A stretch of 19,323 nucleotides of DNA from an uncultured Prevotella sp. (GCA_905234355.1 CAJOHP010000015.1:1-19323); one strand, 5' to 3'; numbered from the stretch's first letter, positions 1 to 7,329 are shown. A program made the numbers and translations. The notes: generated by a model from the sequence alone, not told the origin.

Positions 1-431
1 ATAGTGCAGAAGGTCGCCCGCCGACGGGAGCAGCCAGTCACGGCCGGGGCACCGCAGGCCAACCGCTGGTCTTCGGCGTGAGCATCTCCCGCGAGCAGCG
101 CCGGGAGAAGATCAGCCGCCGACTGAAGACAAGGCTCGACGAGGGCATGGCCGACGAGGTGCGCTCGCTCATAGACAGCGGCATACGGCCCGAAGACCTC
201 ATGTACTACGGGCTGGAATACAAGTATGTCACCGAGTATGTGACGGGGCTGACGAGCTACGACGAGATGTGCTCGCGGCTGGAGATAGCCATACACCAGT
301 TTGCCAAGCGGCAGATGACGTGGTTCAGAGGCATGGAGCGGCGAGGCATCGCCATACACTGGATAGACGCCGCACTGCCCATGGAAGAGAAAGTGGCACA
401 GATACTGGATAAACTGAAAATACAAGATTGA
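1..431 (+). CDS. miaA: tRNA dimethylallyltransferase, 3' part only
   Basis: MiaA transfers a dimethylallyl group to N6 of A37 in tRNAs that read codons starting with U. Only the C-terminal ~140 residues are present. The reading frame is open from base 3, so the gene begins outside the window, and the GTG at 78 is an internal valine rather than a start. Recognisable family segments are QPLVFGVSISREQRREKI, the following RLxxRLDEGMxDEVRSLIDSG helix, and YYGLEYKYVTEYVTG. The conserved HQFAKRQMTWFRGMERRG stretch precedes the C-terminal IHWID. The nucleotide-binding P-loop and DMAPP-binding N-terminal half lie upstream and cannot be checked. The stop is 12 bp before the lipid-kinase gene, so the two are probably cotranscribed. 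Family assignment is firm. Many Bacteroidota carry two miaA copies, and which one this is cannot be told from the fragment. Confidence 0.93.
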   Translation, partial: SAEGRPPTGAASHGRGTAGQPLVFGVSISREQRREKISRRLKTRLDEGMADEVRSLIDSGIRPEDLMYYGLEYKYVTEYVTGLTSYDEMCSRLEIAIHQFAKRQMTWFRGMERRGIAIHWIDAALPMEEKVAQILDKLKIQD

Positions 432-443
432 GAGAGAGAGACG

Positions 444-1379
444 ATGGCAGTGGAAACGACACGCTGGGGCATACTTTACTGCCCCAAGACAGGGGTGAGC
501 AACCAGCGGAAGCGCTGGGAACACCTGCGCGCGCTGCTCGACGAGCGGCACGTGAGCTACGACATGGTGCAGAGCGAGCACTCCGACAGCGTCAGCCGGC
601 TGGTGACCATGCTCATACAGAACGGCTACAAGACCATCATCATCGTGGGAGGCGACTCGGCGCTGAACGATGCGGTGAACTGCCTTATGCAGGAAGAGAA
701 GCGTGTGCGCGACGAGATCGTGCTCGGCGTGATACCCAACGGCGTGATGAACGACTTCGCCCGCTTCTTCGACTTCGACGAAGACCAGGACGAGCAGACC
801 ATCGACTGGCTCGTCAGACACCGCGTGCGCAAGATAGACCTGGGCTGCATACGCTATACGAACAAGGAGCAGGTGAAGTGCCACCGCTACTTCCTGAACT
901 GCGTGAACATCGGCATGACGGCCGACATCATGAACCTGCGGAGGCAGACGCGGCGACTCTTCGGCTCGCGCACACTCTCGTTTGTGTCGTCGCTCGTGGT
1001 CATGCTCTTCCACCGCATGGAGTACAAGATGCGGCTGCGCATCAACACCGACGTCATAGACCGCAACGTGATGACCGTGTGCATAGGCAACGGACCCGGC
1101 TACGGGCAGACCCCCTCGGCCGTGCCCTACAACGGCATGCTCGACGTGTCGGTGGTCTACACCCCGCAGATGGTGCAGCTCGTCGAGGGACTGTGGCTGC
1201 TCATCACCGGCCGCTTCCTCAACCACCGCTCGGTGCACCCCTTCCGCACACGCGAGGTCGTGGTGGAACAGGCCAAGAGGGCGCTCGTGGGCATAGACGG
1301 CCGACTGATGAAGACACCCGTGGGCGAATATAAGATAGAGGTGGAACAAGAGGTGATCAACTTCCTCATACCTGGCTAA
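444..1379 (+). CDS. diacylglycerol kinase-fold lipid kinase
   Basis: This 311-residue protein has the fold of the DAGK catalytic domain (YegS/DagK/LCB5 type), which phosphorylates lipid hydroxyls with ATP at the inner membrane face. The nucleotide-binding motif is VGGDSALNDAVN (residues 68-79), where the family usually has GGDG. The second motif is IPNGVMNDFA (97-106), in place of the common PxGTxNDxA. IGNGPGYGQTPSAVPYNGMLDVSVVY (about 214-239) corresponds to the second domain with its conserved 'dG.LDv' turn, and DGRL (285-288) matches the C-terminal 'DGE' element. There is no signal peptide. The ATG is preceded by the purine run GAGAGAGAGACG. The stop overlaps that of the convergent Crp/Fnr gene by 4 bp. 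The lipid substrate is not predictable. The Gly-to-Ser change at position 72 is, as far as I recall, shared by Bacteroidota homologues, so it need not mean loss of activity. Confidence 0.85.
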   Translation: MAVETTRWGILYCPKTGVSNQRKRWEHLRALLDERHVSYDMVQSEHSDSVSRLVTMLIQNGYKTIIIVGGDSALNDAVNCLMQEEKRVRDEIVLGVIPNGVMNDFARFFDFDEDQDEQTIDWLVRHRVRKIDLGCIRYTNKEQVKCHRYFLNCVNIGMTADIMNLRRQTRRLFGSRTLSFVSSLVVMLFHRMEYKMRLRINTDVIDRNVMTVCIGNGPGYGQTPSAVPYNGMLDVSVVYTPQMVQLVEGLWLLITGRFLNHRSVHPFRTREVVVEQAKRALVGIDGRLMKTPVGEYKIEVEQEVINFLIPG

Positions 1380-2074
1380 CAGAGCTGTGAGGCCTGACGA
1401 AGCGCTTTCTCGTCGACGATGCTTATCTTGCGGCCCACGAAGCGGATGATACCTTCGCTGGCAAACGACGACAGCGTGCGGATGGCGTTGCTCGTCGACA
1501 TGTTCGACATCAGTGCCATGTCGCTGCGGCTCAGATAGACGGCCAGCGTCTGGCCGTCGCTCTCCACACCGTATTTCTCCTTCATGCGCAGCAGGCTCTC
1601 GGCCAGACGGCCGCGGATGTTCTTCTGCGTCAGATGGATGGTGTAGTTGACCGACGTGCCCAGCAGCTCGGACAGCTCGTGGATGAAGACCAGGGCAAAC
1701 TGAGGGTTCTCCCAGATGAGGCGCGAGACAATCGTCAGCGGCACGAGAGCCACCACACTGTCCTTCTCGGCCACGCACCGCTCCGTGCGGCTGCCGCCGG
1801 AAAATGCGGCACGCACACCGAAGATGCTGCCGGGCTCGACCATGCGCACGATGAGCTCGTCGGCATAGCGCTCGCCGCCATAGAGCGTGGCGCGACCCTC
1901 CAGCAGATAATAGATGCAGGTGGCTTCGTCACCCCGGTCGAACAGCGTCTGCTGCAACGTGCAGCTCAGCACCTGAAGATGCTCCAGTAAAAGTGTGCGC
2001 TCATCAGCGGTGAGCGGCTGCCACAGCTTGGTCATTTGTGCGGCCAAGGCCGACTTGTCGGGGGCATGTGTCAT
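1376..2074 (-). CDS. Crp/Fnr-family transcriptional regulator
   Basis: This 232-residue cytoplasmic DNA-binding regulator has an N-terminal cNMP-binding-type beta-roll (about residues 22-120). That part contains FDRGDEATCIYYLLEGRATLY and the phosphate-cassette-like PGSIFGVRAAFSGG. A dimerisation helix follows, then a C-terminal winged helix (about 155-220) with recognition segment SRSDMALMSNMSTSNAIRTLSSFASEGII. There is no N-terminal cysteine cluster as in FNR, and the CRP Arg-Ser cAMP-binding pair is not evident, so the ligand is unknown. The ATG at 2074 is chosen because the good promoter places transcription start near 2100. The longer frame to 2128 would begin upstream of that -7 box. The gene is divergent from the glycogen cluster, so a role in controlling carbon storage is plausible but inferred. 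It has no terminator of its own before meeting the lipid-kinase gene. Confidence 0.88.
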   Translation of the reverse strand: MTHAPDKSALAAQMTKLWQPLTADERTLLLEHLQVLSCTLQQTLFDRGDEATCIYYLLEGRATLYGGERYADELIVRMVEPGSIFGVRAAFSGGSRTERCVAEKDSVVALVPLTIVSRLIWENPQFALVFIHELSELLGTSVNYTIHLTQKNIRGRLAESLLRMKEKYGVESDGQTLAVYLSRSDMALMSNMSTSNAIRTLSSFASEGIIRFVGRKISIVDEKALRQASQLC

Positions 2075-2105
2075 GTGAGATGGATTGTAAATCGTTTTGC
2101 AGCCG

Positions 2106-2136
2106 CAAAGGTACGAAAAAGGCGCCAAAATGCAAA
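2106..2136 (-). promoter_or_regulatory. Bacteroidota-type promoter of the Crp/Fnr gene
   Basis: Read on the minus strand, TTTG (2136-2133), a 19-nt spacer and TACCTTTG (2113-2106) match the phylum consensus TTTG-N19-21-TAnnTTTG exactly. Transcription would start near 2100, giving a leader of about 25 nt before the ATG at 2074. An imperfect palindrome TTTGC-AGCC-GCAAA (2096-2109) sits across the -7 box and start point and could be an autoregulatory site. Confidence 0.82.
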
Positions 2137-2192
2137 AAAAGTGGGAATAAATCTGCTTTTTACCATAAAAAAGCTAAATTCTCGGCCAATTA

Positions 2193-2210
2193 TTTTGTCA
2201 GAAAACAAAA
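2193..2210. promoter_or_regulatory. candidate operator palindrome over the -33 box
   Basis: TTTTGT-CAGAAA-ACAAAA is a perfect 6-bp inverted repeat with a 6-bp centre. That is the half-site spacing used by CRP-type dimers (TGTGA-N6-TCACA). It covers the -33 element of the glycogen promoter, so binding would be expected to repress. The region is AT-rich, so chance occurrence is possible. Assigning it to the neighbouring Crp/Fnr protein is inference. Confidence 0.4.
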
Positions 2211-2224
2211 AATAAGTACCTTTG
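2194..2224 (+). promoter_or_regulatory. Bacteroidota-type promoter of the glycogen cluster
   Basis: TTTG (2194-2197), a 19-nt spacer and TACCTTTG (2217-2224) match the phylum consensus exactly. The expected start point is near 2231, giving an A-rich leader of about 50 nt before the ATG at 2283 without a Shine-Dalgarno sequence. This is the only consensus promoter seen ahead of the three glycogen genes. Confidence 0.83.
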
Positions 2225-2282
2225 GGTTTGAAATCTAAAACTGTAACTAAAAAAAACGATTATTAAACCTAAAATAGGAAGT

Positions 2283-4232
2283 ATGAGTTATTTGCGATTT
2301 GAAAAAGCCGTGATGACAAATCTTGAGGAGAGTCTTCGCCGCGAATTGCTCCGTACCAACCGCTCGGGCGCGTATAGCTCGTCTACACTGGTAGACTGCA
2401 ATACGCGCAAGTACCACGGTCTGCTGGTGGTGCCTGTGCCAGAGCTCGACGACAACAACCATGTGCTGCTCTCGTCGCTCGACTGTACGGTCATACAGCA
2501 CGGAGCAGAGTTCAATCTGGGCCTCCACAAGTATCAGGGCAACAACTACAGTCCGAAAGGACACAAGTACATCCGTGAGTTCGACTGCAGCCTCGTGCCC
2601 ACCACCATCTATCGGGTGGGAGGCGTGGTGCTGAAGAAAGAAGCCATCTTCCAGGCCTATGAGGACCGTATCCTCATACGCTACACACTGGTCGATGCCC
2701 ACTCTGCCACCACGCTGCGGTTCCGCCCGTTCCTGGCCTTCCGCTCCGTGCAGGCACTGACACACGAGAACTCGGTGGCCAGCAGAGAGTACACCGAGGT
2801 GGAGAACGGTATCAAGACCTGCATGTATGCCGGCTACCCCGACCTCTACATGCAGTTCTCCAAGAAAAACGAGTTTGTCTTCCAGCCCGACTGGTACCGC
2901 GGCATAGAGTACCCCAAGGAGCAGGAGCGCGGCTACAGCTCCAGCGAAGACCTCTACGTGCCCGGCTACTTCGAGATGAGCATCAAGAAGGACGAGAGCA
3001 TCGTCTTTGCTGCATCCACCTCGGCCATCAAGACACGCACACTCAAGAGCCTCTTCGACCAGGAAATCAGCCTGCGCACACCGCGCGACAACTTCTACCA
3101 CTGCCTCGTCACAGCCGCACACCAGTTCCACAACCGCGAGGCCGACGACACACGCTACCTGCTGGCAGGATATCCATGGTACAAGTGCAGGGCACGCGAC
3201 ACATTCATAGCACTGCCCGGACTGACACTCGCCATCAACGAGCAGGACTACTTCGAGCTCGTCATGCAGACCGCCGAGAAAGGACTGCGCGAGTTTATGG
3301 AAGAGAAGCCGCTCACCGTGAAAATCTATGAGATGGAGCAGCCCGACGTGCCCCTCTGGGCCGTATGGGCCGTGCAGCAGTATGCCAAGTATGCCGGGCG
3401 AGACGCCTGTCTGCAGCGCTACGCCAAGCTGGTGAAAGACATCGTGGACTACATAGAAGAGGGCAAGCATCCCAACCTGGAGCTCCACGACAACGGACTG
3501 GTCTACAGCAACGGACGCGACAAAGCCGTCACCTGGATGAACTCCACCGCCAACGGGCGCCCCGTGGTGCCACGCTCAGGATATATCGTGGAGTTCAACG
3601 CACTGTGGTACAACGCACTGAAGTTCTGCGCCTCGCTCGCACAGGACCAGGGCGACAACGCTGCACAGACCCATCTCGAGGAACTGGCACAGAAGACCAA
3701 GCAGGCGTTTGTAGACACCTTCGTCAATGAATACGGCTATCTGCTCGACTATGTCGACGGCAACATGATGGACTGGAGCGTGCGCCCCAACATGATCTTC
3801 GCCGTGGCACTCGACTACTCGCCCCTGACACAGCAGCAGATGAAGAGCGTGGTAGACATCTGCACAAGGGAACTGCTCACACCCAAGGGCCTGCGCTCGC
3901 TCTCGCCAAAGAGCGGTGGCTACAACCCCATGTACGTGGGACCGCAGACGCAGCGCGACTATGCCTACCACCAGGGCACAGCATGGCCGTGGCTCGGAGG
4001 ATTCTACATGGAAGCCTGCCTGAAACTCTACAAGCGCACACGACTGTCGTTCATCGAGCGACAAATGGTGGGATATGAGGACGAGATAGACTATCACGCC
4101 GTGGGCACCATCTCTGAACTCTTCGACGGCAACCCGCCCTTCCACGGACGAGGAGCCATGGCCTTCGCCATGAACGTGGCTGAGATACTGCGCACCATGA
4201 AACTGCTCGAAAAATATTCGTATCAAAAATAA
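2283..4232 (+). CDS. glycogen debranching enzyme (amylo-1,6-glucosidase, GH133-like)
   Basis: This 649-residue cytoplasmic enzyme of the archaeal/bacterial GDE type hydrolyses alpha-1,6 branches of glycogen. The N-terminal beta-sandwich domain (about 1-270) carries the family signature TRKYHGLLV (41-49). The C-terminal (alpha/alpha)6 barrel has YKCRARDTFIALPGL (300-314), DVPLWAVWAVQQY, and PRSGYIVEFNALWYNAL around E437. It also has RPNMIFAVAL from R501, RDYAYHQGTAWPW (558-570), and GTISELFDGNPPF around E612. These match the standard blocks, including the acidic residues thought to sit in the active site (D306, E437, E612). Length is typical for the one-activity bacterial form, which lacks the separate transferase domain of eukaryotic debranching enzymes. 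It is the first gene of the cluster, directly downstream of a consensus promoter, and 46 bp separate it from the glycosyltransferase. The debranching enzyme - glycosyltransferase - GH57 order recurs in Bacteroides, as I recall. Confidence 0.9.
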   Translation: MSYLRFEKAVMTNLEESLRRELLRTNRSGAYSSSTLVDCNTRKYHGLLVVPVPELDDNNHVLLSSLDCTVIQHGAEFNLGLHKYQGNNYSPKGHKYIREFDCSLVPTTIYRVGGVVLKKEAIFQAYEDRILIRYTLVDAHSATTLRFRPFLAFRSVQALTHENSVASREYTEVENGIKTCMYAGYPDLYMQFSKKNEFVFQPDWYRGIEYPKEQERGYSSSEDLYVPGYFEMSIKKDESIVFAASTSAIKTRTLKSLFDQEISLRTPRDNFYHCLVTAAHQFHNREADDTRYLLAGYPWYKCRARDTFIALPGLTLAINEQDYFELVMQTAEKGLREFMEEKPLTVKIYEMEQPDVPLWAVWAVQQYAKYAGRDACLQRYAKLVKDIVDYIEEGKHPNLELHDNGLVYSNGRDKAVTWMNSTANGRPVVPRSGYIVEFNALWYNALKFCASLAQDQGDNAAQTHLEELAQKTKQAFVDTFVNEYGYLLDYVDGNMMDWSVRPNMIFAVALDYSPLTQQQMKSVVDICTRELLTPKGLRSLSPKSGGYNPMYVGPQTQRDYAYHQGTAWPWLGGFYMEACLKLYKRTRLSFIERQMVGYEDEIDYHAVGTISELFDGNPPFHGRGAMAFAMNVAEILRTMKLLEKYSYQK

Positions 4233-4278
4233 GGAAAAAAGGTAAGAATCCCTTCCTCCTCTATACTAAAAGAAAGCT

Positions 4279-5547
4279 ATGAAAGTATTAATGTTTGGAT
4301 GGGAGTATCCTCCACATGTCTTCGGAGGACTCGCCACAGCCAATTACGGTATATCAGAGGGACTCAAGGCACAGGGCGACATGGAGATAGCCCTCTGCCT
4401 GCCGCATCCCTTCGGCGACGAGAGCCAGCATGCAGCCCGCATCATCGCCATGAACGCCGTGCCCATAGCCTGGCGCGACGTGGACTACGACTATGTGAAG
4501 CAGCGCGTGGGAAACATCATGGATCCCGACTACTATTTCAAGCTGCGGGAGCATATCTATGCCGACTTCAACTACATGAACGTCAACGACCTCGGATGCA
4601 TGGAGTTCGCCGGAGGATACCCCGGCAACCTGCACGAGGAGATAAACAACTACTCCATCATTGCCGGACAGGTGGCACGCACCGAGGAGTTCGACATCAT
4701 CCATGCCCACGACTGGCTCACCTTCCCTGCTGGCATACACGCCAAGCAGGTGTCGGGCAAACCCCTCTGCATACACGTGCATGCCACCGACTTCGACCGC
4801 TCGCGCGGAAAGGTCAACCCCACCGTCTACTCCATCGAGAAGAACGGCATGGACAATGCCGACTGCATCATGTGCGTGTCAGAGCTCACGCGGCAGACCG
4901 TCATCAACCAGTATCACCAGGACCCACGCAAGTGCTTCACCGTGCACAATGCCGTCTACCCGCTCAAGCAGGAGTATCAGGACATACCCCGCCCTGACCA
5001 TACAGGAAAGGAGAAGGTGGTGACCTTCCTCGGACGCATCACCATGCAGAAAGGACCCGAATACTTCGTAGAGGCAGCCAACATGGTGCTGCACCGCACG
5101 CGCAACGTGAGATTCTGCATGGCCGGATCGGGCGACATGATGAACGCCATGATCTATCTCGCTGCCGAAAGGGGCATCGCCGACAGGTTCCACTTCCCCG
5201 GATTCATGCGAGGTAAGCAGGTATATGAGTGCCTCAAGGACTCCGACGTCTATGTCATGCCATCGGTGTCGGAACCCTTCGGCATATCACCTCTCGAAGC
5301 CATGCAGTGCGGCACACCGTCCATCATCTCTAAACAGTCGGGATGCGCCGAGATACTGCACAACTGCATCAAGGTGGACTACTGGGACGTGCACGCACTG
5401 GCCGACGCCATCTACAGCATCTGCGTCAACGACTCACTCTTCCAGTACCTCAAGGACGAAGGAAAGAAAGAGGTGGACCAGATCACATGGGAGAAGGTGG
5501 GCACCTGGATACGCACACTCTATCGCAGAACACTCGGATGGGAATAA
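4279..5547 (+). CDS. glycogen synthase-type glycosyltransferase (GT4/GT5-like)
   Basis: This 422-residue GT-B glycosyltransferase probably extends alpha-1,4-glucan from a nucleotide sugar. The N-terminal Rossmann domain begins MKVLMFGWEYPPHVFGGLA. The GGLA turn (16-19) is typical of glycogen/starch synthases and close GT4 enzymes that bind the sugar-nucleotide phosphates. HAHDW (142-146) is the usual domain-1 motif of glycogen synthases. The C-terminal GT1-type domain has VVTFLGRITMQKGPEYF and the E-x7-E motif EPFGISPLE (E332, E340), which contacts the donor. The chain is shorter than bacterial GlgA (~480 aa), closer to GT4. There is no signal peptide or membrane segment. It sits between the debranching enzyme and the GH57 protein, and no promoter is visible in either gap. 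Trehalose- or sucrose-type activity cannot be excluded from sequence alone, but the neighbours favour glycogen. Confidence 0.85.
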   Translation: MKVLMFGWEYPPHVFGGLATANYGISEGLKAQGDMEIALCLPHPFGDESQHAARIIAMNAVPIAWRDVDYDYVKQRVGNIMDPDYYFKLREHIYADFNYMNVNDLGCMEFAGGYPGNLHEEINNYSIIAGQVARTEEFDIIHAHDWLTFPAGIHAKQVSGKPLCIHVHATDFDRSRGKVNPTVYSIEKNGMDNADCIMCVSELTRQTVINQYHQDPRKCFTVHNAVYPLKQEYQDIPRPDHTGKEKVVTFLGRITMQKGPEYFVEAANMVLHRTRNVRFCMAGSGDMMNAMIYLAAERGIADRFHFPGFMRGKQVYECLKDSDVYVMPSVSEPFGISPLEAMQCGTPSIISKQSGCAEILHNCIKVDYWDVHALADAIYSICVNDSLFQYLKDEGKKEVDQITWEKVGTWIRTLYRRTLGWE

Positions 5548-5616
5548 TCCACCATCCCTGCCTACTCCGAGGAAGAAAGAAAGTAAGACACCCTAAGTAA
5601 AATCCTAAGACCCAAT

Positions 5617-5663
5617 GCTCCCCGCATGGTCTGCCCCCTCACACGGGGGATTAGAGGGGGAGC
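5617..5663 (+). promoter_or_regulatory. G/C-tract hairpin in the leader of the GH57 gene
   Basis: In the 122-bp gap before the GH57 gene, two folds are possible. Fold 1 is a stem of CCCCCTC (5634-5640) with GAGGGGG (5654-5660). Fold 2 is an outer stem GCTCCCC (5617-5623)/GGGGAGC (5657-5663) enclosing a hairpin CCCCC (5634-5638)/GGGGG (5645-5649). Both use the purine tract GAGGGGGAG, which lies 8 nt before the ATG at 5670 and looks like a ribosome binding site. This could act as a translational switch, or be an extragenic repeat inserted here. Confidence 0.45.
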
Positions 5664-5669
5664 TTCAAG

Positions 5670-7058
5670 ATGAAAACAATTTGCTTATATTTTGAGATAC
5701 ATCAGATCATACATCTGAAGCGCTACCGTTTCTTCGACATCGGTACCGACCATTACTACTACGACGACTACGAGAACGAGCGTAGCATCAGCGACATCGC
5801 CGAGCGCTCCTATATGCCCGCGCTGAACACGCTGGAGCAGATGATCAAGGAGCACGGACAGTACTTCAAAGTGGCCTTCTCGCTTTCAGGCACAGGCATA
5901 GAGCAGCTCGAGATGCACGCACCGCAGGTGCTCGAGAAACTGCAGGACCTGGCCAAGACTGGGTGCGTGGAGTTCCTCGCCGAGCCATATAGCCACGGAC
6001 TGTCGTCGCTCGCCAACGAGCAGTCGTTTGCACGCGACATGAAGAAGCAGGTGCAGAAGATAGAGGAATACTTCCAGCAGACACCTGTCGTGGCACGCAA
6101 CTCTTCGCTCATCTACAGCGACGACATCGGTGCGCAGATTGCGGCGCTCGGGTTCAAGGGCATGCTCACCGAGGGAGCAAAACACGTGCTCGGATGGAAG
6201 TCGCCACACTACGTCTACAACTGCAACATCGCACCGTCGCTCAAGCTGCTGCTGCGCGACGTAGAGCTCTCCGACGACATCTCGCTGCGATTCAACAATG
6301 CAGAGTGGGAGGGATATCCCCTCTTTGCCGATGCCTACGTGGAGCGCATCGCACGGCTGCCCGAAGAGGAGCAGATCATCAATATCTTCATGGAACTATC
6401 GGCACTCGGCATCGCACAGCCCCTGTCGAGCAACATTCTCGAGTTCCTCAGAGCACTGCCCGCTTGCGCCAAGGAGAAGGGCATTACCTTCTCCACACCC
6501 ACCGAGATATGCATGAAGGTGAAGAGCGTGGGCAACCTCGACGTGCCCGACACACTGTCATGGGTCGACGAGGAGCGCGACGTCAGCTGCTGGCTAGGCA
6601 ATGCCATGCAGCGAGAGGCTTTCCAGAAACTCTATAGCGTGGCCGACAGACTGCTCATCGCCGACGACCCACGCATCATGCAGGACTGGGACTATCTGCA
6701 GGCGTCAAACAACTTCCGCTTCATGACCACAAAACCCTCCAATGTGGGACTCGACCGAGGCATCTACAGCGGACCGTTCGATGCATTCACCAACTACATG
6801 AACATACTCGGCGACTTCATCAACCGGGTCAACCAGCTCTATCCCGAGGAGATAGACAACGAGGAACTCAACTCGCTGCTCACTACCATACGCAATCAGG
6901 GCGACGAAATCGTGATAAAAGACAAAGAGATAGAACGCCTCAAGGCCAAACTCGCCAAGTTTGAGTCTGCAGAGGAGACATCCAAAGATAAGAAATCTGC
7001 TGACAAAAAAGCACCGGCAAAGAAAGCTCCCGCCAAGAAAAAGACTGACGGAGAATAA
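5670..7058 (+). CDS. GH57 alpha-amylase-like protein, probably catalytically altered
   Basis: This 462-residue protein has the GH57 (beta/alpha)7-type layout. FEIHQIIHLKRY (8-19) corresponds to the HQPxRL first region, SLSGTGIEQL (71-80) to the second, ARNSSLIYSDDIGAQIAALGFKGMLTEG to the third, and IINIFMELSALGIAQ to the fourth. NNFRFMTTK (347-355) corresponds to the fifth. Archaeal GH57 amylases of the MJ1611 type, as I recall them, carry the nucleophile Glu in an R-N-x-E-L setting and the acid/base Asp in I-F-x-D-Y-E-T-F-G. Here these positions read Ser146 and Glu242. That fits the bacterial 'alpha-amylase-like' group described with substituted catalytic residues, so hydrolysis is doubtful and a glucan-binding or regulatory role is possible. 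The C-terminus adds a short coiled coil (about 396-432) and a Lys/Ala/Pro-rich basic tail (438-459). It is the last gene of the glycogen cluster, followed by a strong terminator. Confidence 0.83.
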   Translation: MKTICLYFEIHQIIHLKRYRFFDIGTDHYYYDDYENERSISDIAERSYMPALNTLEQMIKEHGQYFKVAFSLSGTGIEQLEMHAPQVLEKLQDLAKTGCVEFLAEPYSHGLSSLANEQSFARDMKKQVQKIEEYFQQTPVVARNSSLIYSDDIGAQIAALGFKGMLTEGAKHVLGWKSPHYVYNCNIAPSLKLLLRDVELSDDISLRFNNAEWEGYPLFADAYVERIARLPEEEQIINIFMELSALGIAQPLSSNILEFLRALPACAKEKGITFSTPTEICMKVKSVGNLDVPDTLSWVDEERDVSCWLGNAMQREAFQKLYSVADRLLIADDPRIMQDWDYLQASNNFRFMTTKPSNVGLDRGIYSGPFDAFTNYMNILGDFINRVNQLYPEEIDNEELNSLLTTIRNQGDEIVIKDKEIERLKAKLAKFESAEETSKDKKSADKKAPAKKAPAKKKTDGE

Positions 7059-7091
7059 GGAAAAGAACTATCCGATAATATAAAAAAACTT

Positions 7092-7130
7092 AAAAAGAGC
7101 CCCCGCAGACAAGCCTGTGGGGGCTCTTTT
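7092..7130. terminator. strong bidirectional intrinsic terminator
   Basis: The arms 7097-7108 (GAGCCCCCGCAG) and 7115-7126 (CTGTGGGGGCTC) form a 12-bp stem with one G-U pair and the 6-nt loop ACAAGC. They are flanked by A5 on the left and T4 on the right. It ends the glycogen transcript 34 bp after the GH57 stop. The A-tract would also serve the opposite strand. Confidence 0.92.
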
Positions 7131-7173
7131 GCTAAGAAAATCACTTCTTTTGCTAAAATAATGCGCGTTTTTC

Positions 7174-7204
7174 TTGCCGCATTCTAAAAAATATCTTACC
7201 TTTG
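7174..7204 (+). promoter_or_regulatory. promoter of the fibre lipoprotein / OmpA genes
   Basis: TTG (7174-7176), a 20-nt spacer and TACCTTTG (7197-7204) fit the Bacteroidota consensus. Transcription should start near 7211, giving a leader of about 120 nt that becomes very AT-rich just before the ATG at 7330. Such leaders are common on highly expressed surface genes in this phylum. The leader contains a 12-codon frame (7222-7260) for which there is no evidence of function. Confidence 0.78.
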
Positions 7205-7329
7205 TACCGATTTTTATAATCATGGAAGAGAAGTTCTGCGAGGTTTTGATGCTTTCGTAAGGACATGTAGATGGTGTTTACTGGCGAACATAAAATTTTT
7301 ATATATAACAATTTTATCATTAACAGTTT

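Noticed and set aside
428..1333. 301-codon frame overlapping the lipid kinase in another frame
   Set aside because: The Arg/Ala/His-rich translation is typical of a frame-shifted GC-rich gene, and the lipid kinase frame has clear motifs.
2075..2128. N-terminal extension of the Crp/Fnr protein to an upstream Met
   Set aside because: The upstream Met lies above the predicted transcription start near 2100, and the extension has no family counterpart.
2247..3488. 413-codon open frame antisense to the debranching enzyme
   Set aside because: It overlaps well-conserved debranching enzyme sequence and a consensus promoter. The translation is a typical mirror of biased codons.
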